DNA of 64,000 nt from Thelonectria olida (GCA_020736575.1 JAGPYM010000014.1:62001-126000); one strand, 5' to 3'. Shown: positions 48,695-61,850, counted from the stretch's first letter. Notes: generated by a model not told the origin, from the sequence alone. Numbers and translations: made by a program.

Positions 48695-50436
48695 GATGAA
48701 TCGTAGACAAAGGGTTGAGGAATTGAGTGTGTTCGGAATGAATGAGCCTCAACATGATCAACTTATATCCATCTTGACCAGCCAGTGACCAGTCCCCTGT
48801 GGAGTGAGCGAGTGAGTGCATTGTCGCGGATTTGGCGGGTGCTTCAAGTGGCACACGGCGTCGGATTAATATCCGCTTGCCTTCACTCGACTCATTTAAC
48901 CTGGGCATGGCTCGAGAGATGAAATGCCGGCGGACAAGCCGAGCATTTGAGTAACTTAGTCTCTGTGCATGCGTAAGAATAGTTGGCGTACCTAGGTAGA
49001 TGAGTAACCAAAAGAGCTCCAACGGCATCGACGTGGCCGCACTTCGTGTCACTGCAGACAGCCCCCCGTAGTGAACGTGCGGAGCCCACTGAAGGAATGC
49101 TGTCTGGTGGTGGTCGTCATCATCTTCGTCCTAAGGTCTTGCGTCTTTTACCATTATATTATCACTGTACCCATGGTTTCTCCCACACCTCTCATCCGTG
49201 GCCCTTGAAGAACTGTGCATTCGTCCTTGCTCTTTTCGGCTTCCTGGCCCCGGGCACTCCTGCCAAGTCGCCCAGCCAACGATGTCGTCGCTCCCGAAGG
49301 ACGTTATACAGCCCCTAGCCTACCGACTCGTCCGCCCTCTATTACCGTACTGGCGAAGAAAACTGCTGGCAGCAGGATCAGTCATCCTAGTACATATGCG
49401 TGAGAAGTTTGGGTAGTATTCAGCTTTCCAATACGTACTCTGATATAAGTCCGTCCTCCTTGATTAAAGGGAGGATGACTAATTGAGCACTCATAAAAAG
49501 TTGGCTGTGACCAAAGGGCTAGTCCATCTGTAGGCCTGATAATACCTTGTAGAAGTCCGTAGTGACTGATAAATTTTAGTTAGATGATGGAAGTCAGAAT
49601 GGCAAATGAAAGTGACCTGAGAAAATAACGCCCAAAGCTTGTCGTTGACACCTGAATGCCCGTCCTACCTTAGGACTACGCTGACCTGTCAGCCAAAGAA
49701 TAACACACAATCTTCCATAAGATCAACGATAGACACATCCTACCCGTTCTTGCGTAATTCCACGCGGATAATTATGTGTCTAAGTAACGAAATAGAGTTC
49801 GATATGCAATGGGAGTACATTCCATTCCATTGGTAATAGCTTGGCCACCTCGTCTTCAAAGCCTCGCCACTCGATTTATGTTGATGGGTGGCAGAGCAAG
49901 TATAGAGGCATCGGCACCACCAGTTGACGAATCAATACGAATGCAAAGGTACAGATGATGTTGGCGTCGGTCCCCTCGGCCTCCGTTTCTGAACTAAGAA
50001 TCCATGTCGAGGAGGATGTAAGTGTAAGCCAATGACCTAGGCGGGCACAGCTATGAGCTCAAGTACCACAAGTCTGTGGCATGTACGACAAAAGCTCAGC
50101 AGACGACCAACTTATCGCATCAAGCTGCACCGTCCTGGTCATTTGATGCATACGCATGGAGACATTAATAAGCTAATCTCATTTTAGCATGCAGACACGC
50201 GCTGCATCAATTGAATCAAGTACCCCGCAGCATCGCATCGAGACATGCCGGGAATTCTCGCTGACAACGCGTCCTCAACTTGTGGGATAATCTCACATTG
50301 TGGCCTCAAATCTAAGGATATAGGTACATACAGTGAAAGTGTCCCAAACGAATTGCCTACTTTCTTCCATCCCCTTCTGACCTGGCAAAGCATCCTCACC
50401 CACAGCCACTCTGAGCCCTCGCCGTCCCATGTCGAA
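48695..50436. other. Intergenic, nothing recognised
   Basis: About 1.7 kb with only short frames lacking domains or splice logic. Confidence 0.45.
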
Positions 50437-52055
50437 ATGGCCAATTCAGGTTCGTCCCAGTCTCTTCGACTACTTCCAATCAATTGCCATTTAACGATGA
50501 CCCAACCGGTCCAGGCTTCATCAACGATGTCAAGAGACACATTTCTGTGCCTCCCGGCTTGCCTCGTGAGAGACCAACCGTCGCTGCATGGCAAGAACCT
50601 CCCCATCCGACAATCGCCAATGCACAATCGCCAACGCTGCCCACCAAGACCGATGTCGTGATAATCGGATCTGGAATCACAGGCTGCAGCGTCGCTCATA
50701 CCCTTCTTAAACATCCATCCGCCTCAAACCTCCGCATCACGATGCTAGAAGCCCGAACGGCTGTGAGTGGCGCGACTGGTCGCAATGGAGGACACCTAGT
50801 ATCCGACAATGACTCCTTGTTCTCAGCCTTAGTCAACACTGTCGGTCTTGAACGCGCCATTGAGACTGTTCACTTCAGTGAGGCCAACATCCGCCGCCTC
50901 AAAGACCTCATTGCGCAACTCCCCGACGCTGATCGCGAGGCGGTTGAGTTTCGAACGGTAACGACAACAACAGGCTTTGAAGACAGGCATTCCTTCAAAG
51001 ATGCCGTCAAGACCATGAAGGAACTCACCGATGCGGTGCCTAATGGAGACCTCAAGTACCAGGTGGCGTCCGCCCCTGAAGCCTCTGATGTGAGTAGACA
51101 TGCCACAAGCCGTTATGAAATACATCTGAATGACCCGGATTGGTAGAAGTTCCACTATCGAGATGCAGCGGGGGTCGTCGAACAGCATGGCGTAGCGGCC
51201 CTGTGGCCTTATCGACTCATGACAGCAATTTTGGCACAGCTCCTTCAACAGCATGGCGATCGTTTCACTCTGGAGACAAACACGCCTGTTCTTTCAATGG
51301 ACCATAGCCCTGAGTCGCCCAGTGCGCACCCGTACGCCATTCTCACTCGTCGAGGTTCAATTCGCGCAAAGCAGATCTTTCACTGCACGAACGGCTTCTC
51401 GGCGCGATTGATCCCCAACCTAGTTGGGAAGTTGTATCCTTTAAAGGGTACCATGTCAACTCAAAAGATGGGCCCGTTTTTCCCTCAATTGGGAGACAGC
51501 ATCTCATGGGCTCATGTGTCAAAGGGAAGTTATGACGAAAAGACCGGGTACATCCAACTGGGCCTGTACTACGCTCAACAGAACGCCCGCACCGGCGTCA
51601 TGTTTCTAGGCGGAGAAGCACAGAAGCTCAGCAACCTGTTGTCGGATGACGATTCCTTTGTCGCAGACGAAGCTCGTTCCAGTCTATGTGCTGCAGCACC
51701 CATGATTTGGAAGGACGCCGCACCCGTGCAGCCACTGAAGGTCTGGTCAGGAATCATGGGCTTCACATCCGATGGACTGCCATTGGTGGGCAACCTGTCG
51801 CGAAGCTTGACGAACAGGTCTGGAGATGGAGAATGGATGGCGGCAGGATTCAATGGCCACGGCATGGACAAGTGTTGGCTCAGCGGCGAGGCCATTGCTA
51901 GGATGGCTCTCGGCGAGAAGGAAGTCCCAGGTTTCCCCAAGGCCTACATTCTGGATGAGGAAAGATTCCAGGCTCTGACACCGGACATGGCCGCGGAGAC
52001 GCTGATGGAGCATATCATGTTGAGCGGCAACGCGGAGCCCAAAAGCCATCTGTGA
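50437..52055 (+). CDS. DAO-type FAD-dependent oxidoreductase
   Basis: Exons 50437-50449 (a 13-nt first exon), 50515-51089 and 51147-52055 give 498 residues. The larger frame begins without an ATG; the small exon supplies Met-Ala-Asn-Ser in the right phase. The Rossmann motif VVIIGSGITG lies near residue 55, followed by SGATGRNGGHL, typical of the fungal DAO/PuuB-like group. A C-terminal GFNGHGM flanks the FAD site. Enzymes of this group oxidise amines or amino acids with release of hydrogen peroxide or with another acceptor. The substrate is not evident. No peroxisomal SKL ends the chain (it ends Ser-His-Leu, a weak PTS1-like variant). Confidence 0.88.
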
Positions 52056-52691
52056 TCAGGACACAGAAGAATATCCCTGTCGAAGCGTATCGTAAATTTG
52101 AGCTTGCATCCTCTCAGTTTCGTGCAAATTCGGGGTATCAGCCACGCCTCGATAAACCTTCCTTACGTAGTGCCTCAGTTCTGACTGAGGCCTCGTTTCA
52201 TTGTGAAAGGCGACAACATGACCCTGTTTCGAGATGAGAAATGATTGAAGTCCGACAAAACTTGTCATGGCACTTGAGCCTGCGGAGATCCGAGGTTAAA
52301 GCTCCCCCTCGTAAGAGCCAAGACGATAAATGTCAGGCTCTGTGAAGGGAGCCAAACGACGGGCTATTTTTCGTACCAAGATGAATTCAGAGATTGGAGT
52401 CTTTCCCCAATCCCGGCACTTTCTTATCCAAAATGAATGTGATCCCCGCGAGTCCCACGCAAGCCTCGCGCGCTCCTCGACATGCCTCTTCTGGATTAGC
52501 GAGCCATCGCACCAACATTCGACCCAATCCATGAAGTAAAACAATGCTCCTCAAAGGGATTCTCGGACCCCGGCACCAAACTGGATGTGTTGAATAAGTA
52601 GATAGGAACTCGCGGTATCGATCTTGATCATCAAGAACCAGTTGTCTCGGATCGATTGATTTCACCCTTATTTCGTTGCTCTCAGTTCATC
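52056..52691. other. Intergenic
   Basis: Between oxidoreductase and esterase; no coding signal. Confidence 0.45.
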
Positions 52692-54399
52692 ATGCCGCCA
52701 AGCGATGTTCCCACCGGAAAGACCCGGCTCACAGTCAAAGGCCTAGGCGTTGTCGAAGGGCTCTCATTCCCTAAGGAAGTCGTCCAATTTTCCGGCATTC
52801 CATACGGAGTTCTTTCGAAGAGATGGACAAGATCTAGACTCAATACCTCGTGGCCAGACGACTTTCACAATGGCACAAAGCTAGGGTGGGTTTCTCACAG
52901 GACCCCGACAAAGAGGACACTGACTAACATCCCACAGATGCAGCGCCCCCAATCCTCCAGAGTACAATGTGGGAGGGGATATCCTCGTCCCAGTTGCTCC
53001 AGTCGCTCATTTTGATGACCCCGTCGAGGATGAGCTCAACTGTCTGGTCATGAATATTACAACACCTCCCATCGAACCTGGCAAGAAGATTCCCGTCATG
53101 GTCTACATCCACGGCGGTTCGTTTCTTTATGGAGGCGCAAACCTCCCTGTTTTTGACGGTGTCAACTTTGTCACTTATGCGTTGGATCGCGCAACTCCGG
53201 TTGTCGCCGTCAACTTCAACTATCGCGTCGGCCTGGGCGGTTTCCTCGCTTCGGCTGCGATCAAGGCGGATCTCGAGCGCGATGGCTTCGAGGGCGTCGG
53301 CAATTTTGGCTTACACGATCAACAAGTTGCTCTGCACTGGGTCAATCGCTACATTTCCTCGTTTGGCGGCGATCCAGAAAATGTCACTATTTACGGGGAA
53401 TCTGCCGGAGGAATGAGTGTTTCTCATCAAGTCGCTGCCAGAGATCCTGCTCCCTTCCATCGTGCCATTGCCATGTCGGGTCATCTCAACACCATTCCCA
53501 CTTGGTCTCTTGAACACCACGAGAAGCATTACCGTGCGCTTCTCACTCACTTGGGCATCGACCCCGCCTCGCCCACGGCCTTGGATCAACTGCGCAGCGT
53601 TCCAGAAGAGACGGTTTCGGCTGCAACATTGCCTGTGGCGGGCATTTTTGTTGCCACGGGAAACCCATGCGACGATGGTGTCTTCCATGCTATCAGGCCA
53701 TCACCAGATAACATTGGTTCCCCACCAGCATGGCTCAAGGGGTACATGGTTAGCGACGTGTATGATGAGGGCATGATCTTCAACGAGAGTTTCTCCGAGG
53801 ATGATTTCTCGTCTGTGAGAAATGCAATGATTTCACGTCTTGGCGAGGATTCTACAGATGTCATCCTCGGGCTGTACGGCATCACTCCTGAGCTTACAAA
53901 AGAGAAATTCGTCTCCAAGATGGAAGAAATGTCAGGAGATTCAACGTTTGTATCTCACAACTGGATCGCAGCCCATAGATCCAAGGTCCCCCAGACATTC
54001 GGGTACCATTTCGATCAAACGTGCGCCCACGAAAGCCCTTTGAAAGGATTGGCATACCACGCTCTGGATCTGCTCTACTTGTTCCTCAACTTCGACGAGC
54101 ATTTCACAGAGGAGCAACGCAAGATGGCTAGGGTCATGGCTAATCATTTTCTTGATTTCGCTCATGGCAAAGACCCGTGGCCGCGGATTTCTGAAGGGGC
54201 GTCTTGGATGCGATATGGGCCCAACGAGAGTTGCAAGGTCGTTACGGAGGCTGAAGACGAGGAAGTGCGCAAGTATTCGCGAATGCAGAAGATTATCGAC
54301 CTGGGTGTCTATGAGAAGTTTGTTCTCGCAGTGGACGAGATCGCTGTAAAGAGACATCGTATGGGCACGTTCGAGTGGAAGCCGGATCCGATTGCTTAG
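52692..54399 (+). CDS. Type B carboxylesterase/lipase family protein
   Basis: Exons 52692-52885 and 52938-54399 give 551 residues of alpha/beta-hydrolase fold. The oxyanion loop VYIHGGSF, the nucleophile GESAGG (Ser about 220) and a late YHALDLLYLF carrying the likely catalytic His are visible. There is no signal peptide, so it should be intracellular, unlike secreted lipases of the family. It would hydrolyse carboxylic esters; in clusters such enzymes also act as dimerising or amide-hydrolysing enzymes. It follows the oxidoreductase in the same direction and faces a Zn2Cys6 gene, so the three may act together. Confidence 0.92.
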
Positions 54400-54568
54400 A
54401 TTGTAATTACATGCTGGTCAAATAGAACCTTACTCATCTCACTTCTCAACCCGTCGCATTATTTCTTGATTGTGATGTTCATCACATATTAATGATAAAA
54501 CATTGAAACTTGCCACCAGTGAAGCGCCGTGTCTTCACTTTCGTCAAAGAGCCAGCCGATGTGAACTC

Positions 54569-54653
54569 TTCGACGGTGTCGACTTTGTCACTCATGCGTT
54601 GAATCACGAAACTCCAGTTGTCGCTATCAACTTTAACTATCGCGTTGGCCTGG
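54569..54653 (+). pseudogene. 85-bp decayed copy of part of the esterase gene
   Basis: This stretch matches 53152-53236 of the esterase gene over 85 bp without gaps, from the FDGV codons to the NYRVGL codons. By eye there are about eleven differences, ten of them transitions. It lies just past the 3' end of the minus-strand regulator. It is too short to be functional and marks an old tandem duplication that was lost. Confidence 0.75.
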
Positions 54654-54680
54654 TCCCTTACCGTAGTCAGACCTACATAC

Positions 54681-56314
54681 TCAGTACAAATACAACTCAA
54701 CGTTGAGCTCTGCGGCAAACTCCGCCGCCAACTCAAGTCTGTTTACACCAACTCGACTTTTTGCCCTGTCCCAAACCTCAATAATAATGTCCCAGGCGAC
54801 ATGGTTGGTCCGACTCTCGGTGTTGTCCATCATGTAGTGAAATGCCACACGAGCTAGTTTCCGTTGCGGGACATTATCTCGTATGAACAGACTCCCGATA
54901 AACAGAGGGTAGAGCATTGCCTCGGCAAGCGGCTGTCTAAAGGTGAAGGCGCCTGAGTCCACAATTGCTTGGATAGACGCAAAGATCTTCATGATCAAAG
55001 TGTCTTCCCGGGGCTTAGTGGCACCCCGAGTCGTATCGACATCAACCTCTTCAGGCGCAGCACTCGACTGAAGAGCTCGGCTGTGAATAATCCCAGCTGC
55101 GCGGAATGCCTCCCAGAGATGTATCTGGATGAACTCGTCACCAGCCTCGCCTGGCCAATCCCAAAGTCTTTTCTCAGCATCTGGCGATTCCAGATCGGCG
55201 AACAAGTTGACAAGCGTAAAAGGTAGGCCAGAGGTTTCGTCAATGCCTGACACCCTATGAGGCGCCACGTACGTTTTCCAGATATCGAGAGGCTTGCTGA
55301 GTCGATTAATTGTCAGGTATGGAATATCGAGAAGCCCAACTACCTCCAGTAGATGGTCTGCAAGTTGTGGTCTAGGAGATGAGCATAGAAGACCTCGGTG
55401 ATCCAGAACCTCGCGAAGGCCTCTCAATAATGGCGTCCATATGTACATGGCCGATATCTGCTCTCAGGTCAGCACCAATTGGTTCAGCACGAGACGAAGT
55501 ACTCACACTGACACTACAAAGCAAGACACCAGCAGCCAATGTTGCATCCAACTGCAGTTTTTCTGGCGTGGCCAAGTCCTGCAAATATCCAGATAGAGCC
55601 AACTGCATGTACGTGGGTGTAATACGCTTCCCTTCGTCTTCTAGACTGGCCTGATATGCTAGGCAAGCATGACGAAGGGGCTCGCAGTCGTCGCAGAGAG
55701 GGATCACATCTCGTCTAAAGAAGTTGACTGATCCAGTTCTTCCTGTGAGAGTCAGATGGCCAGTCGCGATGACTGTTCGGCATACGTCAGTTTCCTTGTG
55801 CTCGAATAGTATAGGCAGGTACGCTCACAATCATCCATTAGCCTTTTTGATACCGCTTCATCTGGGGTCTGAATGCTGCTCGGGGTGCTCGGCCCATATT
55901 GAAGCTGAAGAAAATCCAGTCCACAGTCTGGCGAGCTCCCCTGATCTGCCTCTATGGCGCTGTCGGCGAACGTCTCCGATGAATTTGCATCAGCATTCTC
56001 AGCCCTCCTGCGAATGGACTTTTGTTGAGGACGCGACAACCGCACTGGATTCAGCAAAACGCCGGCTTTGGGGGTTTCTCGCGCATTAGACGGAGCACCC
56101 CATGTCAGTCGAGTTTCGTATCCCTCGCATGTCATCCCTGCCTGGGTGCATCGTTTACACACAGGACGTTTTTCGTCACATTTCTTGTGTCTCCTTTTGC
56201 ATGTCCAGCACCTGTGAGATGTGACGTGAGCTAACGCGAACATGGGCCAAGGGGGGGGATGTGGATTGTGGGTAGATAGTGGGACTCATACCCTTGTCGA
56301 GATCTCCGAGACAT
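54681..56314 (-). CDS. Zn2Cys6 transcription factor
   Basis: Exons 56314-56292 (23 nt), 56211-55829, 55772-55507 and 55457-54681 give 482 residues. The short first exon adds MSRRSRQG and brings the zinc cluster (CWTCKRRHKKCDEKRPVC...C...C) to residues 9-36, the usual place for this subfamily. A frame beginning at 56243 would lack this exon and seems less likely. The rest resembles the Fungal_trans_2 group, with CEPLRHACLAYQA and a C-terminal hydrophobic domain. It converges on the esterase gene. Confidence 0.87.
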
Positions 56315-57069
56315 CGTGCTCACGATGAACGGTGAGTAAGTATCATGGCTCGATTGAGGCAAGTTTGGTCTCCTTCTACAACAACGTTCGTCTGGCAAGT
56401 CGGAGCTGAAGTGCTCATGCAAGAGGCAACGTCTCTGGTCGCCCTAGATTCGTACTGATCAAGCGGGGGATTGGTTTGCCGAGGGACGACGCCTCCCCAC
56501 ACCGCTAAGCAGGCGATAAGAATTGGGCTGTTGATTGGCCAGTAATTATTTGCTCTTGTTCCTTACTGAAGCGGTTGAACCTGAGGAACACGGAGTTTAG
56601 GAAGAGTGTATAGTGACTACCATTTCACTGCAGATATCCTCTTGTGCGCGAACCAAGCATATTTATGATCAGTTTAGGACAGGTTAACCTTAATAGGTCA
56701 ATAAAACGAGATTCAGTTTGGACTTTACGACACTAATTCTCATTCGTAGATGTCGGTTACAGGTTGCAACCGACGAGATGCGTGCACAATGACGTGTTTC
56801 AAATGAAGTCGTCCAACAAACAGAAGGCCCAAAACAAACGAATACTGAATTTAGGTAGATTTTTTATCAATTATGCCGTGCAATTATCCCAAGGAGGAGA
56901 AAGGAGGAGAAAACGCTAGGGATCAACCAAAACTGTAGGGTAGAGCAGAATCTAAAGCTCGGGTGCAGGAGGAGACGTCGAAAGAAAATAAAAGAATAAT
57001 CAGTTTGGTCTTGTACAAGATGATTCTAGAACGAAACACCAGTTCATAAATCAGATACGTTGATAATCT
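56315..57069. other. AT-rich intergenic region
   Basis: No coding signal; AT-rich, with the 3' side of the GNAT gene at its right end. Confidence 0.45.
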
Positions 57070-57908
57070 CTACTCTGAGGAGTCGCCCATCTTTTCCCTC
57101 ACCATGTAGTGAAAACTCGTCTCAAGGGCCGGGTTAGCTGCGTCCTGAAGCTTGCCCTCTTCGATAAGCTTAAACCCATATCTTTCATAAAATGCTACAT
57201 TTGTTGGATTGGTGCATTCCAAAAAGCAGGGCGAGTTGCCAACCTGATTCACCACCCAGCTCATCAACTTGCCCCCAACTCCCATACCTTGCGTGTCCGG
57301 TTTGACAGCGGCAATCTCAAGGTAGTACAGACTATTCGGGGGATATTGCCCCTGTATCTTCTCAAACGTTGCATTGTGCTGCTCCAACATGATCTCGGTA
57401 CGCTGCCAGACGGATCAGAGGGTAGTTCAGATACCGAGGGTGGAAAGGGCAGGAGTCATACCTTTTTATCAGCCAAAGGCTCATCTGGTCGATTCCAGAA
57501 AAGATCCCAGTAGAATGTCAAGTATGAACTCCACCACCACGGCCTCAGCCAACGGTACTGCGATTGAGGCGGATGGAGCACACACACGCCAACGCTCCTG
57601 GGAGACTTGTCATCCGTGACTGCTTCAATAGTGATGCCGTCAAGGATGTACGAGCGAACCCGAAATTGCTGCCATTTTTGCAGAGCCGGCAGCAAGCTGT
57701 CCCAGCGAGGACCCGATGGGTCGCGATAGAGCCAGCAGATTAGAGGGTCTGAGGAAAAGGAAAGACTCAAAGTCTCAGCAGCGGCTGCAACGGACTTGTA
57801 ATCTTTGAATATTTATCTGTTAGAAGTGTGAGGTGAGACGTCACAATAAATTTGCATACCGAATCCTAATGGACGTAGGTGAACAGTCGGGCGAGTGGAA
57901 GCTGTCAT
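57070..57908 (-). CDS. GNAT-family N-acetyltransferase
   Basis: Exons 57908-57860, 57802-57462 and 57402-57070 give 240 residues. The C-terminal half carries the acetyl-CoA site: YYLEIAAVKPDTQGMGVGGKLM, where the Gln/Arg-x-x-Gly-x-Gly/Ala signature appears as Gln-Gly-Met-Gly-Val-Gly, then FLECT, and NVAFYERYGF. The N-terminal half is longer than in bacterial GNATs, as in fungal members. It would acetylate an amine on a small molecule or protein; substrate unknown. Confidence 0.88.
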
Positions 57909-58473
57909 TTTGAGGAGATTGGACTGAAGAAATTGAAGCCGGCTTTCCAAAGTGACCGGTCTGAATTTCGCCGTTTTGACTAACATGAGAATGAAGTGGT
58001 CATCTCACATTGGCCACATTAAGTCCTAGAAATAGGTGCCATCTTGAGGACGACATACATGCACTCACGGACTTTGAGTAACCGGAGGATTGCGCGCGTT
58101 CCGTGATCTTGAGCACAGGGGGCATGACAACGACGCGTGTTTGACAAAAGAGCGCGGCTCAGCCTCCCAAAAGTGGAAAGGTCAGCTGGTCTCGTATTGT
58201 GCACCCGCCAGCTAAACCCAACTTGACAGGCGGTGCCGCGCTGATTGCCTCTCGATGGCAGGGTGCAGTAGCTCAAACCTCATCGTGATCTGTCGGGGAT
58301 TAGGAGTGTTGGCCTTGTTCGTTGGTGTGAAGCTCTTGGCCATGATAAAGCATCCTTATAAACAGCTTCCTTCAAACCGGGACAATGCATAGCATCGGGG
58401 AGAATTAGTAGGCACTTGCTTGTTGCTATCCAACTACTCTTTTCGACTTGTCCAAATCACCTTATCCTCCACC
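57909..58473. promoter_or_regulatory. Divergent promoter, GNAT/DUF3237
   Basis: 565 bp between two starts. A TATAAA-like CTTATAAACA lies near 58354-58363, about 115 nt before the ATG at 58474. Confidence 0.45.
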
Positions 58474-59114
58474 ATGCCTCAGCACCAAATGAACAGTCCG
58501 GGAAACGAGCTGTATCCAGATGTTCCAGCCATGCGAGTACCGCATTTAGAGTTCGTCTATCGCCTGGTGGCAAAGATGCACCCGGTCGACAATTACGACA
58601 TTGAGAATGTTCAGGGAACTGGAGTATCCCGTTCAATTGGACATATTCAATCTGGGACTGTGCGTGGCCCGGCGATTAATGGTGTTGTCGTGGAGAACAG
58701 TGGTGCCGACTGGGCGGAAAGAATCCATTCTAAGAAGGTGTGCATAAGAAGGCCAAGTCAAATCATTTCGCCTGTTCTAACTCGGGACAGATCTACTACA
58801 AACTTGACGCGCGATACACTATCCGAACTGATGATGGACATCATGTCTTCATTCAAGCCCGCGGCCTTTTCCGCCCAGGCCCGGGTGTCGACTTTGACTA
58901 TGATAGCTCTGGAAAGACGAGCTTTTCTCAGGACGAAGTTGAATACTTCACACACATTACATTTGAGGCAGCCGGGAATGGGCCATATAATTGGATGAAT
59001 GGAATTGTGGCTATTGGGGCTCTTCAAGCTGTTGACGGTGCTGCGGTTATAGATTGCTGGCGTTTGACAAACTTTCCTGGCCAAGCCGTCGAGGATGTGT
59101 ACGTGGGTAAATAG
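58474..59114 (+). CDS. DUF3237/UPF0311 family protein
   Basis: Exons 58474-58737 and 58791-59114 give 195 residues. The frame is open upstream but the ATG at 58474 has the better context. Family marks include the LEFVYRL start of the domain, a GPAINGVVVENSGADW segment, and DARYTIRTDDGHHVFIQARG. It forms a beta-barrel-like single domain of unproven function, often next to aromatic or terpenoid catabolic genes. The MFS and phenol-hydroxylase-like genes downstream fit such a setting. Confidence 0.88.
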
Positions 59115-59908
59115 TTAACTCCAACATTTATATCCAATTGGGCAGAATACATCCTGGGCGACTTCGTGACGGCTAATTGATGATTGGCGTGTTCAGCCTA
59201 GAAACTCGCCTCGTCTCAACAACAGATTCTTCCTGCTCCTTAACTAGTTAACTGGCAGCGCTCTTAATGCGTCTAGTTCGGGAAGGACAAATGAGACCAG
59301 ACATGCATGCAACAAGGACCACAACAATGCCATTGAGGTCCCCAACTCAAGTTGTAAGACGCCCTGATGGGGATCAAGACTGTAGTGACTCTCGCCGCCT
59401 CTGCGGAGGAATGTTATTGCAACTACATGTGCAAACGTGTCAGATACCCTTTTCTCCGTATCAGAGAACAACCCTTTCTCAGTTGCATCCGGGAATGACC
59501 CCTGTTGCTGCAACATGCTCATCGCCATCTGGCGCAGCTCCGAAGGCGATAGCACTAGCCCTATCTAGCAGTCGGAGCCGTCACTTGTCGCGGATGAGAC
59601 TCGTGACAGGGACTGAGGGGGCCGTCTATGTGATTAGCATCCATGCACGATCAATTACCCCGGATTTTGTTGATAAAGACCTTGGCGAGTGATAACCACA
59701 ATGCATTTAAACATCAAGAATGCCAGGCTGAGTGTGGAAGACAAACTCCATCCTCACCATTCATTGGAAACTGTATCCGACTCTTCACATCACAATGGCA
59801 CCGCATATTGATGTCCCGCCGCCGGATTTCAAGACGCCTCCGGGAACGGTTCGCATATTGAGAGGTCATTCCACTCTTCTTGATGCCCGAAGACTCAGCT
59901 GACGAGAC
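59115..59908. other. Intergenic
   Basis: About 800 bp with short frames only; promoter of the MFS gene at its right end. Confidence 0.45.
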
Positions 59909-61805
59909 ATGGCAGACGAGAGAGAAGACGATGGGCCTGAATTTATACTGCAGCCGAAACCGTCCGACGATCCAAACGATCCGTTGGTACGTTTATCGAG
60001 CAAACGCTTCTCCCGAGTGCTCTAACAACGCTCTCCAGAATTGGACACGTCTTCGGAAGATGGTCAACTTTGTTCCTACTCTGGCCATCACGGCAGTCAT
60101 CTTTACCCAGTGAGATCATCTTCCTTGTTATCTTACTGAGACGATACTGACTGGCGTACAGAACATCCCTTCCACCGATTTTCTGGGTTCTTTGGATCCC
60201 TGAATTTGGCTGGACGTACGACCAACTCAACAACGCCCAAGCCATCAACCTTGTGGGAACCGCCGTCGGATGCATCTTCTTTATTCCACTGGCCGTCAAG
60301 TACGGCCGTCGTTCAATCTACATCGTTTCCACAGCGATCATGGTCGCAACGGCAGCGTGGCAGGCTCGGATGACCAACATTATCGACCTGTACCTCTCCT
60401 CGTTAATCTTTGGACTGGCCAGCGCGACCAACGAAACCATCGTACAGATGACGGTTGCTGACATTTTTTTCATCCATCAACGTGGGACAGCGAACGGCAT
60501 TTACATGGTGATGGTGATGATTGGAGTACGTTCTTTGGCATTAAGCAAACGAGGAGACTTTTCTAACTGTGTCTCCAGAGTTTTCTCAGCCCAATTATTG
60601 CGGGCTACATGGCAGAAGACGGCAACTGGAGACTCTGCTTCTGGGTCACGTTCGCTGTAGAGCTTGTCCTGCTGATTTACTTCTGCCTTTTCTTCGAGGA
60701 GAGCAAATACATTATGCACATCGAGGCCCAAGTTGGGCAGGAATGCGAGCCGAGCGAGGCAGCAATTACGAAGAAACCTCCCGTCTCCGAAGATATCAGA
60801 CACACTGCTACCACCTCATCCTACATCTCCAATACCGGCAACGAATCGATCAACCCGAATATCCCAGTTCTCACCTATCGAGAGCGCCTTAGGCTCGTTA
60901 CCAGGACCGACGAGAGCCTCCTAAAGTCAGCTTACCAGCCTTTCATCATTCTCTTCCGATTCCCCGCAGTCATGTACACAGCACTTCAATACGCATTTTG
61001 CCTCTGTTGGATCTCTGCCCAGGCATCCGTCATCTCGATCGCATTTACGGCACCACCTTACAACTTTGGTACGGTAGGCGTTGGAAACATGAGTCTTGGT
61101 ATCTTCATCGGAAATATTCTCGGGTCCATCTATGGCGGGGTGATATCCGATCGAAGTGTGCGGTGGTTTGCTCGTCGCAACTATGGGTTTTACGAGCCTG
61201 AGATGAGGCTTCACCTCAATCATCTCCCAGCATTGTGCGTTGGTAGTGGCCTCATCATGTTTGGTGTGACTACGGCAAAGGCAAGTAATACCAGGCGCTT
61301 GCTCGATATAAGGGCTGATCAGACGAACAGGGCATGCACTGGATATACCCAAGCATTGGCGGCGCAATTTTCGGCTTCGGGATCGGCAGCATTAGCGACA
61401 TCGCACTCTGCGTGCTCATTGATAGTTACCAGTCGGTATGTGGCAACCTCGTATGCCCGATGTGATCATCTCTAACATTCTATCAAATAGGTCACTGGTG
61501 AAGCGTTTGTGGGAGTGGCCTTTATCCGCAACTGCTTTAGCATCGCCATCTACTTTGCACTTGTGCCTTGGATGAACGCTCAGGGAATACAGAACATGTT
61601 CATCGTCATGGGCGTTTGGGGCACTGTAATGGCATTTATGCATGTTCCTCTGCTCCTGTGGGGTAAAAGAATTAGGGAGAAGACCGCACCGGTGTATGAG
61701 AAAATGGCAAAGGAGAGGGAGGGGGGCGTATGTGAACCTGAGAGAGTTGTAACGATCCTTTCCAGCAGATATAGTTGTTGCCATCGGTGTCAGGGCATGG
61801 AGTAG
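59909..61805 (+). CDS. MFS transporter with a GC-AG intron
   Basis: Six exons: 59909-59986, 60039-60109, 60162-60525, 60579-61280, 61331-61435, 61491-61805; 544 residues. About twelve helices are split by a long central loop (about residues 225-290). The N-terminal NDPLNWTRLRK motif and the GRR after TM2 place it with the drug:H+ antiporter-like DHA1 group of fungi. The 61281-61330 intron begins AAG|GCAAGT; only this GC-AG splice restores the transmembrane frame, since reading through gives a non-family tail. It lies between a DUF3237 gene and a phenol-hydroxylase-like gene and may move their substrate. Confidence 0.88.
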
Positions 61806-61850
61806 GTATGATCTACGTATTCGTATGTAAAATGAAGATGCAAAAAAAGA

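Noticed and set aside
49046..49416. Overlapping plus-strand frames
   Set aside because: Three frames are open at once over a short stretch with no domain, which suggests chance.
59244..59692. Antisense pair of frames of about 100-140 residues
   Set aside because: Neither has a recognisable motif; the region is better seen as intergenic.
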